DNA from: Roseiarcus sp963753135
GTDB taxonomy: Bacteria; Pseudomonadota; Alphaproteobacteria; Rhizobiales; Beijerinckiaceae
DNA length: 64,000 bases
NCBI GenBank assembly: GCA_963753135.1
Contig: CAVWBA010000017.1
Span: 124,001-188,000 of the forward strand
Reading direction: 5' to 3'
Part shown: positions 56,566-64,000 of the stretch, in pieces
Numbering within the stretch: position 1 is the first letter of the stretch
How the letters are laid out: each line of letters starts with the position of its first letter
Made by a program: the position numbers and the translations under genes
Notes under the pieces: model-generated
Seen by the model: the letters and a program-made list of their open reading frames with translations, nothing else
Databases searched by the model: none
What the model was told of the DNA's origin: nothing

Positions 56566-57192
56566 TTAGGTGTAGCGCTGTTCCCATTCATGATATTTCG
56601 TTGCAAGCCACAACTGAGCCTGCCCGACTGTATCCGTCATAGCTAAAAACTCGGATCGCCCCACAACAGCCGTATACACATGACCAGATTTGAGACTAAT
56701 GCCTGCTTTACGTGCATCTTTATCGCTCTTGCTGACGAAAACGTAAACATCATTGTTAGGGAAACGCTTCCCTGCGAAGTGCCCTACAAGATTTCTGTAC
56801 GCGCGAGTCTTCGATATACATTCAATAAAAGTCAATGCTCTCGGGATATCCTCCACTGTCGCGTCCATGTCTTTCACAACTTCGACAAGTACTCCCGCTA
56901 GTTCCGAATCGGCCAATTTAGGATACCGGTTTTTGACGCTCTTCGGCAAAATCTTTGCAATTGCGAAGACTTCCAATGCCCGGAGAAGGTTCAGGTCGAT
57001 AAAACAAAAGTGCTGTATGAGTGTACCGAAGACGCTGAAATCGGCTTCATCTAGGTTCGGCAATGCCGCGAGTTCTTGAGGCGACATCCTATTTATCGCG
57101 TCATTGACCTCAATTACCTTTGCAGTTTTGTTTTCGCGGGGCAACGCCATGCCATTTCGATCCTTAAGGTAGACGTTCACGCTCGGAAGCAT
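56566..57192 (-). CDS. Hypothetical protein with HEPN-like RNLVGH motif
   Basis: A 208-residue soluble protein, mostly helical. A stretch ECISKTRAYRNLVGHF contains R-N-x3-H, the signature of HEPN ribonuclease and toxin-type domains, preceded by helices (FGTLIQHFCFIDLNLLRALEV). The C-terminal part looks like a small alpha/beta domain (VYVFVSKSDKDARKAG ... GHVYTAVVG). No known family is recognised with certainty. The gene and its flanks are clearly poorer in GC than the neighbourhood, suggesting horizontal origin. An ATG 14 codons downstream is an alternative start. Confidence 0.6.
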   Translation of the reverse strand: MLPSVNVYLKDRNGMALPRENKTAKVIEVNDAINRMSPQELAALPNLDEADFSVFGTLIQHFCFIDLNLLRALEVFAIAKILPKSVKNRYPKLADSELAGVLVEVVKDMDATVEDIPRALTFIECISKTRAYRNLVGHFAGKRFPNNDVYVFVSKSDKDARKAGISLKSGHVYTAVVGRSEFLAMTDTVGQAQLWLATKYHEWEQRYT

Positions 57193-57378
57193 AACTCGTA
57201 TTTATTATGTAAAAAATAAGTCGCTACTGAGGAAAAACAAAACCGAATATACGCTCGCGTCCCTGTCCGCCTTTAATTCGGCTTTCTCCACGTCGTCTCT
57301 GATCCTGCGAAGAAGGGACACCTGTATGGAGACCTCGCCCAGAGCGGTCGCCGCCATAGCAGCGATTGTGTTTTGACC

Positions 57379-58251
57379 CTACCCCCGCAAGTCCCGATAT
57401 TGCGTCGGCGTCAGGCCGAACGTGGCGCGGAAGGTTTTGTTGAAGGTGGAGAGGTCGCCGAAACCGCTGTCGAGCGCGACGGCGAGAATCGGGCGGCGGG
57501 ACGAGGCGAGCGCAAGCGCGGCGCGGCGCAGCCGGGCGCTGATCAGATATTGATGCGGCGTCGCGCCGGTCAGCCGGCGGAAGACGCGCAGGAAGTGATA
57601 TTTGCTCATGCCCGCGCTTGCCGCCATCTCCTTGAGCTCAAGCGGGCGGCCTGCGTCGGATTCGACCAGCCGGATCGCTTCGACCACCCGTCGCGTCTCG
57701 CGCCCGGTGGGCGTGGGCTGCGTGCGTCGATCGCTGGCCATGGCCGCGACGACCCGCTCGATCAGTCCCAGCGCCAGCTCCTCGCAGCGAAGCGAGGAGG
57801 GGGCGCAAGACAAAGCCTCCATATGCGCGATGACCGGCAGCGTTTTCGCAGACGGGGGCAGGCTCGGGGCCGAAAAGCGAAAGCGGCTGGTCGAGGCCTC
57901 AGCCGCCGCGATCTCGCCGAACTGGTCCTCGCGAACGTTCAACGAAACGCAGCGATCGCCGGTCCCATGCGCGTGACCGCATTCGAAACACCGGCCATTG
58001 TTTCCCAGCAGCAATGCGCCTGGATAGAGAAGCCCATGGCCGGCGTCCGAACGATAGGTGAAGGCGCCCTCGAGGACGGCCGAAACGCTGAACCCTTCGT
58101 GCCGTTCCTCGAAGGGCCTGTCGGATGGCCCTGCGCGGCAGACGATTTCCTGGACGCTCCAGCCGTCTCCGGCCGCCAGCGCTCGCTTGGGCGTCGCCCC
58201 GTCAGGCGGCGTGGGCGTGCGTGCGCCAAGGGATCGGACTTCGCCTTGCAT
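57379..58251 (-). CDS. AraC family transcriptional regulator
   Basis: DNA-binding regulator, 290 residues. The N-terminal half is a cupin-like sensor (EERHEGFSVSAVLEGAFTYR ... HGLLYPGALLLGNNGRCFECGH). The C-terminal 100 residues are two helix-turn-helix motifs: LELKEMAASAGMSKYHFLRVFRRLTGATPHQYL and ILAVALDSGFGDLSTFNKTFRATFGLTPTQYR. The ligand is unknown. It is divergent from the VOC/SRPBCC pair 114 bases away and may control it. Confidence 0.92.
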   Translation of the reverse strand: MQGEVRSLGARTPTPPDGATPKRALAAGDGWSVQEIVCRAGPSDRPFEERHEGFSVSAVLEGAFTYRSDAGHGLLYPGALLLGNNGRCFECGHAHGTGDRCVSLNVREDQFGEIAAAEASTSRFRFSAPSLPPSAKTLPVIAHMEALSCAPSSLRCEELALGLIERVVAAMASDRRTQPTPTGRETRRVVEAIRLVESDAGRPLELKEMAASAGMSKYHFLRVFRRLTGATPHQYLISARLRRAALALASSRRPILAVALDSGFGDLSTFNKTFRATFGLTPTQYRDLRG

Positions 58252-58365
58252 GGGCGCAGGATAGCAATTTTCCCCAAGCCCTGGAACGCCAGGCGAGCCT
58301 AGGGTTCGTCCTCACGCGGACAACCAGCCTCGTCGGCTCGTCGCTGCTTGCATCAGGAGACACTT

Positions 58366-58740
58366 ATGTTCGATCACATATCGATCGGGGTTCGCGACGT
58401 TGCGAAGGCCAAGGCGTTCTACGACGCGGCGCTGAAGCCTCTGGGGATCACTTGCCTAAGCGCCGATGAAGCTTCGCTCGGCTACGGCGAAGAGGCTCCC
58501 CGCTTCTGGGTCAACGCGGCGGAGCACCCCATTCCCGACGATCCCAAGTCCGGGCTCCATTTCTGCTTCACCGCGCCAAGCCGGCAGAGCGTCGAGGCGT
58601 TCCACAAGGCGGCGATGACGCATGGCGGACGCGACAACGGCAAGCCTGGCCTCCGCAAGGACTATGGGCCGAACTATTACGCGGCCTTCGTTCATGACCC
58701 CGAAGGCTACAGGCTCGAAGCCTATTACGGTGGGAAATAG
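58366..58740 (+). CDS. VOC family protein
   Basis: Small glyoxalase/dioxygenase-fold protein, 124 residues. MFDHISIGVRDVAKAKAFYD and the final VHDPEGYRLEAYY are typical, with His4 and Glu near 119 as metal-ligand candidates. An AGGAG ribosome-binding site lies before the ATG. Function is unknown; possible roles are thiol-transfer or isomerase chemistry. The SRPBCC gene follows after three bases. Confidence 0.88.
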   Translation: MFDHISIGVRDVAKAKAFYDAALKPLGITCLSADEASLGYGEEAPRFWVNAAEHPIPDDPKSGLHFCFTAPSRQSVEAFHKAAMTHGGRDNGKPGLRKDYGPNYYAAFVHDPEGYRLEAYYGGK

Positions 58741-58743
58741 CGC

Positions 58744-59145
58744 ATGGCGACGATTCGATCGGAAATCAAAACCCGCGCCAAGCCAAGCGAAGTCTGGTCG
58801 GCGATCCGCGACGTCGGCGCATTGCACACGCGACTTGTCCCGGGCTTCGTCACCGACACGAAACTCGAGCCGGGCGCGCGGATCGTGACCTTCGTGAACG
58901 GCACAGTCCTGCGCGAGCCGATCGTCACCCTCGACGACGAGGCGCGGCGGCTGGTCTGGACCCACGACGGCGGCCGAGCCCGCCATTACAACGGCGCCCT
59001 CCAGGTCGCCGAGCTGCGGGACGGAACCACGTCCGTCGTCTGGACCGCCGATTTCCTGCCCGACGACATCAGCGACTTCATGTCCCAGGCGATCAAAGCG
59101 GGAATGGCGGCGATGCAGCGGACGCTCGATACGCTTGCGGCGTGA
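58744..59145 (+). CDS. SRPBCC (START-like) family protein
   Basis: Lipid- or small-ligand-binding fold protein, 133 residues, recognised by the family opening IRSEIKTRAKPSEVWSAIRDVGALHTRLVPGFV and the closing helix DDISDFMSQAIKAGMAAMQRTLDTLA. It is cotranscribed with the VOC gene (three-base gap), and both probably answer to the divergent AraC regulator. The ligand is unknown. Confidence 0.85.
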   Translation: MATIRSEIKTRAKPSEVWSAIRDVGALHTRLVPGFVTDTKLEPGARIVTFVNGTVLREPIVTLDDEARRLVWTHDGGRARHYNGALQVAELRDGTTSVVWTADFLPDDISDFMSQAIKAGMAAMQRTLDTLAA

Positions 59146-59443
59146 AGAAGGATCGAGGCGCGGCGCGGAAAACAGATGCCGGCGCTTTTGCGGTCTCGCC
59201 TTGTCGCCGGTCCCGCGAGGGCTGCGGCTAAGCTGACTTTTCTTTGGCCGGCCAGCCGATCAGGACGCGGATCAATTCACCACCAAGGACGCGGAAAGAT
59301 GATCCCGATCACCGAGGCTGAGCTCAAGGAGGCGCAGGTCCTCGCGGGGGATTGAGGAACGGTCGCGACGCTGGGGCGGCTCGCCATGGCGGAGACATTG
59401 AGCTTTCGCTATCATAAGCTCGCGCCAGAGGGGCCATTCGTTC

Positions 59444-60001
59444 ATGTCGGGGAACCTGGACATCACCGGCTACGCGATCGTTTCGGACGATGACAAGATC
59501 GCCGGCGCCGACGGATTGACGCCGGCTTCGCTGCGCAACGAAAAGGACTGGGAACTCTACCAGCGCGCGCAGGTGCTCGCGAACCTTGTCGTCTTCGCGC
59601 GGCGCAGCCACGAGCTTGAGCCCAATATCCATAAGACCATGCGTCTTGTCGTCTCGCGTGAGGCGGCGGGGCTCGAGGAGCGCCCGGACGGTTGGTGGTG
59701 GGACCCGCGGCGCACGACCTGGGAAGAGGTCGCGGCGCGGATCCTGCCAATGGGCGGCGTCGTCGCCGTGGGCGGCGGCCAGGTGGTGTTCGATCTCTTC
59801 CTCATGATCGGCTATAGCGGATTTCACTTGTCGCGCGCGCATGGGGTGAAGCTTCCGGGCGGGCGTTCCGTCTTTTCCGCCTGCGACGCCGGCGTCCCCG
59901 CCACGACCGTGCTCGAACAGCACGGCCTCAGGCTCAGCAAGACAATTCCGCTCGATCCGGCGCATGATCTCGAGATGACGATCTGGCGGCGCGCGGCCTG
60001 A
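59444..60001 (+). CDS. Dihydrofolate reductase-like protein
   Basis: A 185-residue protein that follows the DHFR/RibD C-terminal fold: ITGYAIVSDDDKIAGADGL, LVVFARRSHELEPNIHKTMRLVVS, VGGGQVVFDLFLMIGYSGFHLSRAHGVKLPGG and a final TIWRR. The GGGQ glycine loop for NADPH is present. A reductase role is inferred from fold. Just upstream, the other frame reads MAETLSFRYHKLAPEGPFVHVG (from 59382), and removing one G in GGGG joins it smoothly to NLDITGYA, so the true start may be near 59382. Confidence 0.6.
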   Translation: MSGNLDITGYAIVSDDDKIAGADGLTPASLRNEKDWELYQRAQVLANLVVFARRSHELEPNIHKTMRLVVSREAAGLEERPDGWWWDPRRTTWEEVAARILPMGGVVAVGGGQVVFDLFLMIGYSGFHLSRAHGVKLPGGRSVFSACDAGVPATTVLEQHGLRLSKTIPLDPAHDLEMTIWRRAA

Positions 60002-60085
60002 GCTGACGCACACCAGTCTCCACCCTGTCCCGGTGTCGGCGCCGTTGTATAATGCGGGTTGCGCGATACGCGGAGGAAGGCCCCC

Positions 60086-61282
60086 ATGAAGGACGACAAT
60101 GTCAAGCGGATGCGAGGCAATCGCGTTTGGCTCAACCCTGACTCATGCGACCTCGACGAGTTCAAAGGGCTGGTCGAGCGTTCCGTCAATCGCGCCGACT
60201 ATCCGTTCGCCAGCGATGTTGTGTCGAACGTGCCCATCTATGACGGCCTCGAAGCGCGCGGCGCTGCAACCTCCCCCGAAGCCCGAAAGGAATTGATGGC
60301 GGAATGGGTCGAGGCGCTGATTGACGGACCGGGCATCATCGCCATTCGCGGCGCCTTCGCCGACCTCACCGCGATCGATCAGTCCAACGCGCATTATTGG
60401 GCGATCATCGAGGAAGAGCGCCTGAACAACGTCGGCGGGGGCGATCATTTCGCCAAGCCCGGCGCCAACGACCGCGTCTGGAACGCGCTCGAAAAGCTGT
60501 GCCTGCGCGACCCCGCGGTCTTCGCCGCCTATTACGGCAACCCGGTCATCGCGCTCGTAAGCGAAGCGTGGCTCGGCCCGGCTTATCAGATCACTTCGCA
60601 GCTCAATGTCGTCAATCCAGGCGGCGCGGCGCAGGTGGCGCATCGCGACTATCACCTCGGCTTCCAGTCGGCGGAGGCGATCGAGCGCTTTCCCGTCCAC
60701 GTCCACCGTCTCTCGCCCATGCTGACGCTGCAAGGCGCAGTCGCCCATTGCGACATGCCGCTCGAGACTGGACCCACGCTCTACCTACCGTTCTCGCAGA
60801 GCTACCTGCCCGGCTATATGGCGACCGCGCGGCCGGAGTTTCGCGACTATTTCGACAAGCATCATGTCCAGCTGCCGCTCGCCAAGGGCGATGCGGTGTT
60901 CTTCAATCCGGCCTTGTTCCATGCGGCGGGAACGAACCGCTCGAAAGACGTGCGGCGCATCGCCAATCTCTTGCAGGTGTCGTCCGCCTTCGGCCGCGCC
61001 ATGGAGAGCGTCGACCGTCTCAAGATGAGCTTGAGGCTCTACCCGGCGCTCAAGGGCCTCATCGCCGACAGCGCGATCACGGCGGCGGAGGCCGACAACG
61101 CGATCGCGGCTTCAGCCGAGGGCTATTCCTTCCCGACCAATCTCGACCGCGATCCGCCGAAAGGCGGCATGGCGCCGAAGAGCCAGCAGGACCTGATGCG
61201 CCAGGCGCTCCAGGAGAACTGGGACCCGGACGTATTCGTCGACGAGGCGGAGGCGCAGGCCTGGCGGAAGCTGACCAACTAA
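60086..61282 (+). CDS. Phytanoyl-CoA dioxygenase family protein
   Basis: Fe(II)/2-oxoglutarate-dependent oxygenase, 398 residues. The 2-His-1-carboxylate site appears as His186 and Asp188 (AHRDYHLGF) and distal His279 (ALFHAAGTNRS), with a nearby Arg for 2-oxoglutarate. An AGGAAGG ribosome-binding site precedes the ATG. The substrate is unknown; the family includes enzymes acting on lipids, alkaloids and secondary metabolites. Its last four bases overlap the end of the peroxidase gene on the other strand. Confidence 0.88.
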   Translation: MKDDNVKRMRGNRVWLNPDSCDLDEFKGLVERSVNRADYPFASDVVSNVPIYDGLEARGAATSPEARKELMAEWVEALIDGPGIIAIRGAFADLTAIDQSNAHYWAIIEEERLNNVGGGDHFAKPGANDRVWNALEKLCLRDPAVFAAYYGNPVIALVSEAWLGPAYQITSQLNVVNPGGAAQVAHRDYHLGFQSAEAIERFPVHVHRLSPMLTLQGAVAHCDMPLETGPTLYLPFSQSYLPGYMATARPEFRDYFDKHHVQLPLAKGDAVFFNPALFHAAGTNRSKDVRRIANLLQVSSAFGRAMESVDRLKMSLRLYPALKGLIADSAITAAEADNAIAASAEGYSFPTNLDRDPPKGGMAPKSQQDLMRQALQENWDPDVFVDEAEAQAWRKLTN

Positions 61283-62317
61283 GGCTGCGGCTGCGGAGTT
61301 CCGGGGCCGCTCGGCGGAAGAATGGGATAGGTCACCTGCGGTTGCTCGCCCGTCAGACTGTCGAGGAAGCTGACGATCTTGTCGATCTCGTCTCCGGTCA
61401 GCTGAGCGCCCAACTGGCTGACCCCCATGACCGCCACCGCCTGTCGCAGATCCCAAGCCTGGCCCGTGTGAAAATACGGGGCCGTGAGCGCGATGTTCCG
61501 CAGCGTCGGGACTTTGAAGACATATTCGTCGCTCGGCGTCTTCGTCACCATGAAGCGCCCTTTATCCTCAGGCGGCAAGAAACTCGCCCCAGGCTTCTCG
61601 ACGACGCCGAACGGCGCGTACATTCCGCCGCCGACATTGATGCCGCCGTGGCAGGCGGCGCACCCCTTGTCCATGAACAGGGCGAGCCCCTGCTTCTGCG
61701 CGTCTGAAAGCGCATTGGCGTCGCCTCGAAGGAACTTGTCGAACGGTGCGTTCGGCGTGATCAGCGTGGCCTCGAACACGGCGATGGCCTTTTGCACATT
61801 CGCGAGCGTGATCGGATCCTTGTCGCCCGGAAACGCATTGGCGAAAGCGTCGCGATACCCCGGCGTGCCTTTCAGCTGTTCCGCCACATGGGCGGATGGC
61901 GAGGCCATCTCGACCGGATTGACCATCGGGCCGCCGGCCTGCTGCTCGAGGTCTTTTGCCCGTCCGTCCCAGAACTGTGCGGTGTTGAAGACCGCGTTGA
62001 ACACCGTCGGCGCATTGCGCCCGCCGTGCTGCCAGCGGTGGCCGACTGAGGTCGAACTCAGCGTCCACGCCGCCGAGCCCGATATTGTGACACGAGTTGC
62101 AGCTGATGACGTGGCTCGCGGAGAGACGCGGGTCGAAATACAGCATCTTGCCAAGCTCGACCTTGGCCGGCGACGCGGGGTTGCCGGGAAGCTCCGGAGG
62201 AGTGGTCGGAATCGGCTGAAACTGCTGCTTTGCGCGCGCCATCAAATCCTCTTGCGCGAAGGCTGAAGCCGTGAAGCAGCACCCGAAAGCCAATACGGCG
62301 GCAAATTTTGCCCTCAT
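61279..62317 (-). pseudogene. Di-haem cytochrome c peroxidase (CcpA/MauG family), frameshifted
   Basis: Periplasmic di-haem peroxidase, about 345 residues after one repair. The start at 62317 has a GGGAGG ribosome-binding site and gives a signal peptide ending SAFA. Haem sites are CNSCH (first frame) and CAACH (second frame). Removing one T in the GAGTTCGACC stretch (62055-62056) joins DAE to STSVGHRWQHGGRNAPTVFNAVF. Then follow TAQFWDGRAKDLEQQAGGP and VPTLRNIALTAPYFHTG. It lies just downstream of a cytochrome b gene and may exchange electrons with it. Confidence 0.85.
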
Positions 62318-62352
62318 CGAAGGGACCTCCCATTTCGATGTTTCGACGGTCC

Positions 62353-63099
62353 TCAATCATCCTCCGGCCGGCCAGGAACGATCTTCCGGCCGGTCACCAT
62401 CGCCGAAACCAAAGTCCCGCCTTCGCGCAACTCGGTCACAACCACGGCGACTATGTGCACGAAGACGATGCCCGCAAGCAGATAGAAGCCGATTTCGTGC
62501 AACTCGGCGAATGGGGCGCGGAACGAGCGCATCGCCGCGTAGGCTTTGGGATTGATCAGATCGCGCGCAAGCGGCGTAAGTGTGGCAGGGTCGATATTTG
62601 GAGCCGCGATCCAACCGACGATCCACTTCCCGAAAGGCGGATAGAAGATGTCCGTACCGGCCAAGAGGAGTCCAGTCCCGGCCTGGAAGATGAGAAGCAA
62701 GAGGATGACGAAAACAGCCAAGCGGCCGATTGGATTATGGCCGAGATAGTGTTTCGGCTGGCCGGCGAGAAACGCCGAGACATAGGCTTCCAGCGACGTC
62801 AAGTACCCTCGCCCACCCGGCAGGATCGCTTTCCAACGGGCGTACCGATTGCCGAAAAACGCCCAGACGAACCGCCAAAGCAGATTGACGGTCATCACGT
62901 ATCCGATCCAGACATGGATTGTTTTGAGCGTTACTTTCCCGGCTGAGGATACGCCGAGGTCGCCGGAGAATAGGATGATAAGCCCAGTCGCCATCAGGCC
63001 CAGCACCGACAACGCGTTAACCCAGTGGAACCACCGGGTTGGAGCGTCCCAAACTCGATAAGCGACAAGCTGCCCGCCGGACACTCGGAACCCTCTCAT
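62353..63099 (-). CDS. Cytochrome b561-type membrane protein
   Basis: Inner-membrane b-type cytochrome with four or five transmembrane segments, 248 residues. Haem-binding His candidates are His25 (RWFHWVN), TIHVWIGY, KHYLGHNPIG and the HEIGFY helix. It resembles the cytochrome b subunits of Ni-Fe hydrogenases and eukaryotic-type b561. It probably passes quinol electrons to the periplasmic peroxidase whose gene follows 36 bases downstream. The gap 63100-63269 shows no gene. Confidence 0.87.
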   Translation of the reverse strand: MRGFRVSGGQLVAYRVWDAPTRWFHWVNALSVLGLMATGLIILFSGDLGVSSAGKVTLKTIHVWIGYVMTVNLLWRFVWAFFGNRYARWKAILPGGRGYLTSLEAYVSAFLAGQPKHYLGHNPIGRLAVFVILLLLIFQAGTGLLLAGTDIFYPPFGKWIVGWIAAPNIDPATLTPLARDLINPKAYAAMRSFRAPFAELHEIGFYLLAGIVFVHIVAVVVTELREGGTLVSAMVTGRKIVPGRPEDD

Positions 63100-63269
63100 T
63101 CACCTTCTTCGGCGCCTGTCTTCGGCTGCGCCCGCACTATCTCCTCCGCCGTCCGACCTCATTGATTTGGATCAAACCGAGCGCTCGTTGCGCCCTTCGT
63201 CACCTATCGAAAGATACCGATGGCTTCCGCTTCCAGTGGGACGCAAACAATACGCCGACATCCGATCCC

Positions 63270-63950
63270 TCATCGAGAGCGTCCGCAGTCCGCGAGCACC
63301 GCCTTGAGCTGCGCTGCAAGCGGTCCGGCGCCGGGCGCGTAGGAACCCTCGATCGCCGCGGCGCCGATGGTGAAGGCGTCGGCGCCCGCGGCGCGAACGG
63401 CGGCGACGCGCTGCGCGGAATTGATGCTTCCAGCGACCACGACCGTGCCGGAGTCGAGAAATCCGCGCCGGCATGCGGCGACGAGGTCGAGCGGCTCGGC
63501 CTCGGTCGCGCGATAAGCAAGAATGTCGACGCCCGCGCAGCCTTGTCGCGCGAAGCTTCGGCACTGCGCCTCGACGTCCGGCGCCGAGCCGCCGAGCCGC
63601 GTCGGATGGCCGCTTGGCGCGCCGGCGAACGGCAGGTAGCGGGTCGCCGAGCCATCGAGGATCTTGAGCGCCTCCTCCACGTGGACGCCGCCCATGAGCA
63701 TTGCGACGCCGAGGTCGCGGCCAAGCTTAACTCCGCGCAATTCCGCTTCGCGGGTCGTCGCCACGATCTCCATCCACGGGCTCGCGCCCGCTTCGCGGAT
63801 GGCCGCCGTCAGGCGACGCAGTAGGCCCGAGTCGGCGCCGACATCCTTGAAGCCGATGTGCTTCAAACCGAGCGGCCGCGCGATCTCGACGACGTCGAGC
63901 GCGTTCTCGACCGTCGCGTCGTTGCGCGTCAACATGAAGACGAAGTCCAT
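63270..63950 (-). CDS. TIM-barrel protein, HisA/HisF-like, function unknown
   Basis: A 226-residue (beta/alpha)8 protein. It shows strand-plus-glycine phosphate-binding motifs: LKHIGFKDVGADSG, MLMGGVHVEEAL, and near the C-terminus VVVAGSINSAQRVAAVRAAGADAFTIGAA, similar to HisA/HisF and other phosphosugar enzymes. Catalytic residues cannot be assigned. It begins just inside the window edge (50 bases from the end), so its upstream neighbour is not seen. Confidence 0.65.
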   Translation of the reverse strand: MDFVFMLTRNDATVENALDVVEIARPLGLKHIGFKDVGADSGLLRRLTAAIREAGASPWMEIVATTREAELRGVKLGRDLGVAMLMGGVHVEEALKILDGSATRYLPFAGAPSGHPTRLGGSAPDVEAQCRSFARQGCAGVDILAYRATEAEPLDLVAACRRGFLDSGTVVVAGSINSAQRVAAVRAAGADAFTIGAAAIEGSYAPGAGPLAAQLKAVLADCGRSR

Positions 63951-64000
63951 CTTAAGAGGCGCCGTTCCGCGGAGATCCCCTCGAGCCTAACAAACCCCGC

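Noticed and set aside
1..64000. CRISPR array, transposase or integrase genes
   Set aside because: No regularly spaced repeats and no recombinase motifs were seen.

Overview
The window is high-GC DNA from an alphaproteobacterium of the order Hyphomicrobiales (Rhizobiales), probably in or near Beijerinckiaceae/Methylocystaceae. The indicators are three Porin_2-type outer-membrane porins, a B12-dependent ribonucleotide reductase with an NrdR box, an NDUFA12-like complex I subunit next to a DUF2155 protein, a NodT-type efflux operon, PEP-CTERM proteins and DUF2277/DUF1989 proteins. This placement rests on gene content only.

Region 1 (1-18 kb) is an envelope region. Three porins (362-1936, 13416-15056, 15833-17428) stand near three short secreted proteins (1972-2316, 2752-3027, 17483-17746) that share an unusual Asp-Gly-Leu-Ser ... 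Cys ... Gly-Cys tail. Between the porins lies a minus-strand unit: response regulator, sensor kinase, RND pump, membrane fusion protein, NodT-type outer-membrane lipoprotein, a NodT relic and a duplicated Cys-rich protein. Region 2 (18-33 kb) holds DUF1989 and DUF2277 proteins, a type I secretion ABC/HlyD pair without a recognisable substrate gene, a fatty-acid desaturase, a tautomerase, an extensin-like protein, a Ca2+/H+ antiporter, a PEP-CTERM protein, a Mn-catalase and two tiny tandem lipoproteins. Region 3 (32.5-46.6 kb) has a HicB/DUF4160/DUF2442 cassette, nrdJ, complex I and DUF2155 genes, an extradiol dioxygenase, a second PEP-CTERM protein, two transporters, tlyA and an rlmD-like methyltransferase. 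Region 4 (46.5-64 kb) carries a DUF4336 gene bracketed by a direct repeat, a GlcD-like oxidase, DUF4239, a phosphodiester glycosidase, GNAT and glutamate dehydrogenase genes, rpmG with a possible attenuator, a tandem pair of PycTM-like membrane proteins, comEC, an AT-richer HEPN-like gene, an AraC regulator with two small enzymes, a DHFR-like protein, a PhyH dioxygenase, a di-haem peroxidase with cytochrome b, and a TIM-barrel protein.

A cross-cutting observation matters for any reader. At least eight genes, including nrdJ and tlyA, are broken by frameshifts that are all repaired by removing single inserted bases, eleven events in total. HicB has a one-base loss and DUF4239 an in-frame amber codon. 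The uniform insertion signature in housekeeping genes suggests residual sequencing or assembly error rather than real gene decay for most of them, although true pseudogenes (NodT relic, nrdJ 3' relic) are also present. No tRNA, rRNA, CRISPR array, transposase or integrase was recognised.
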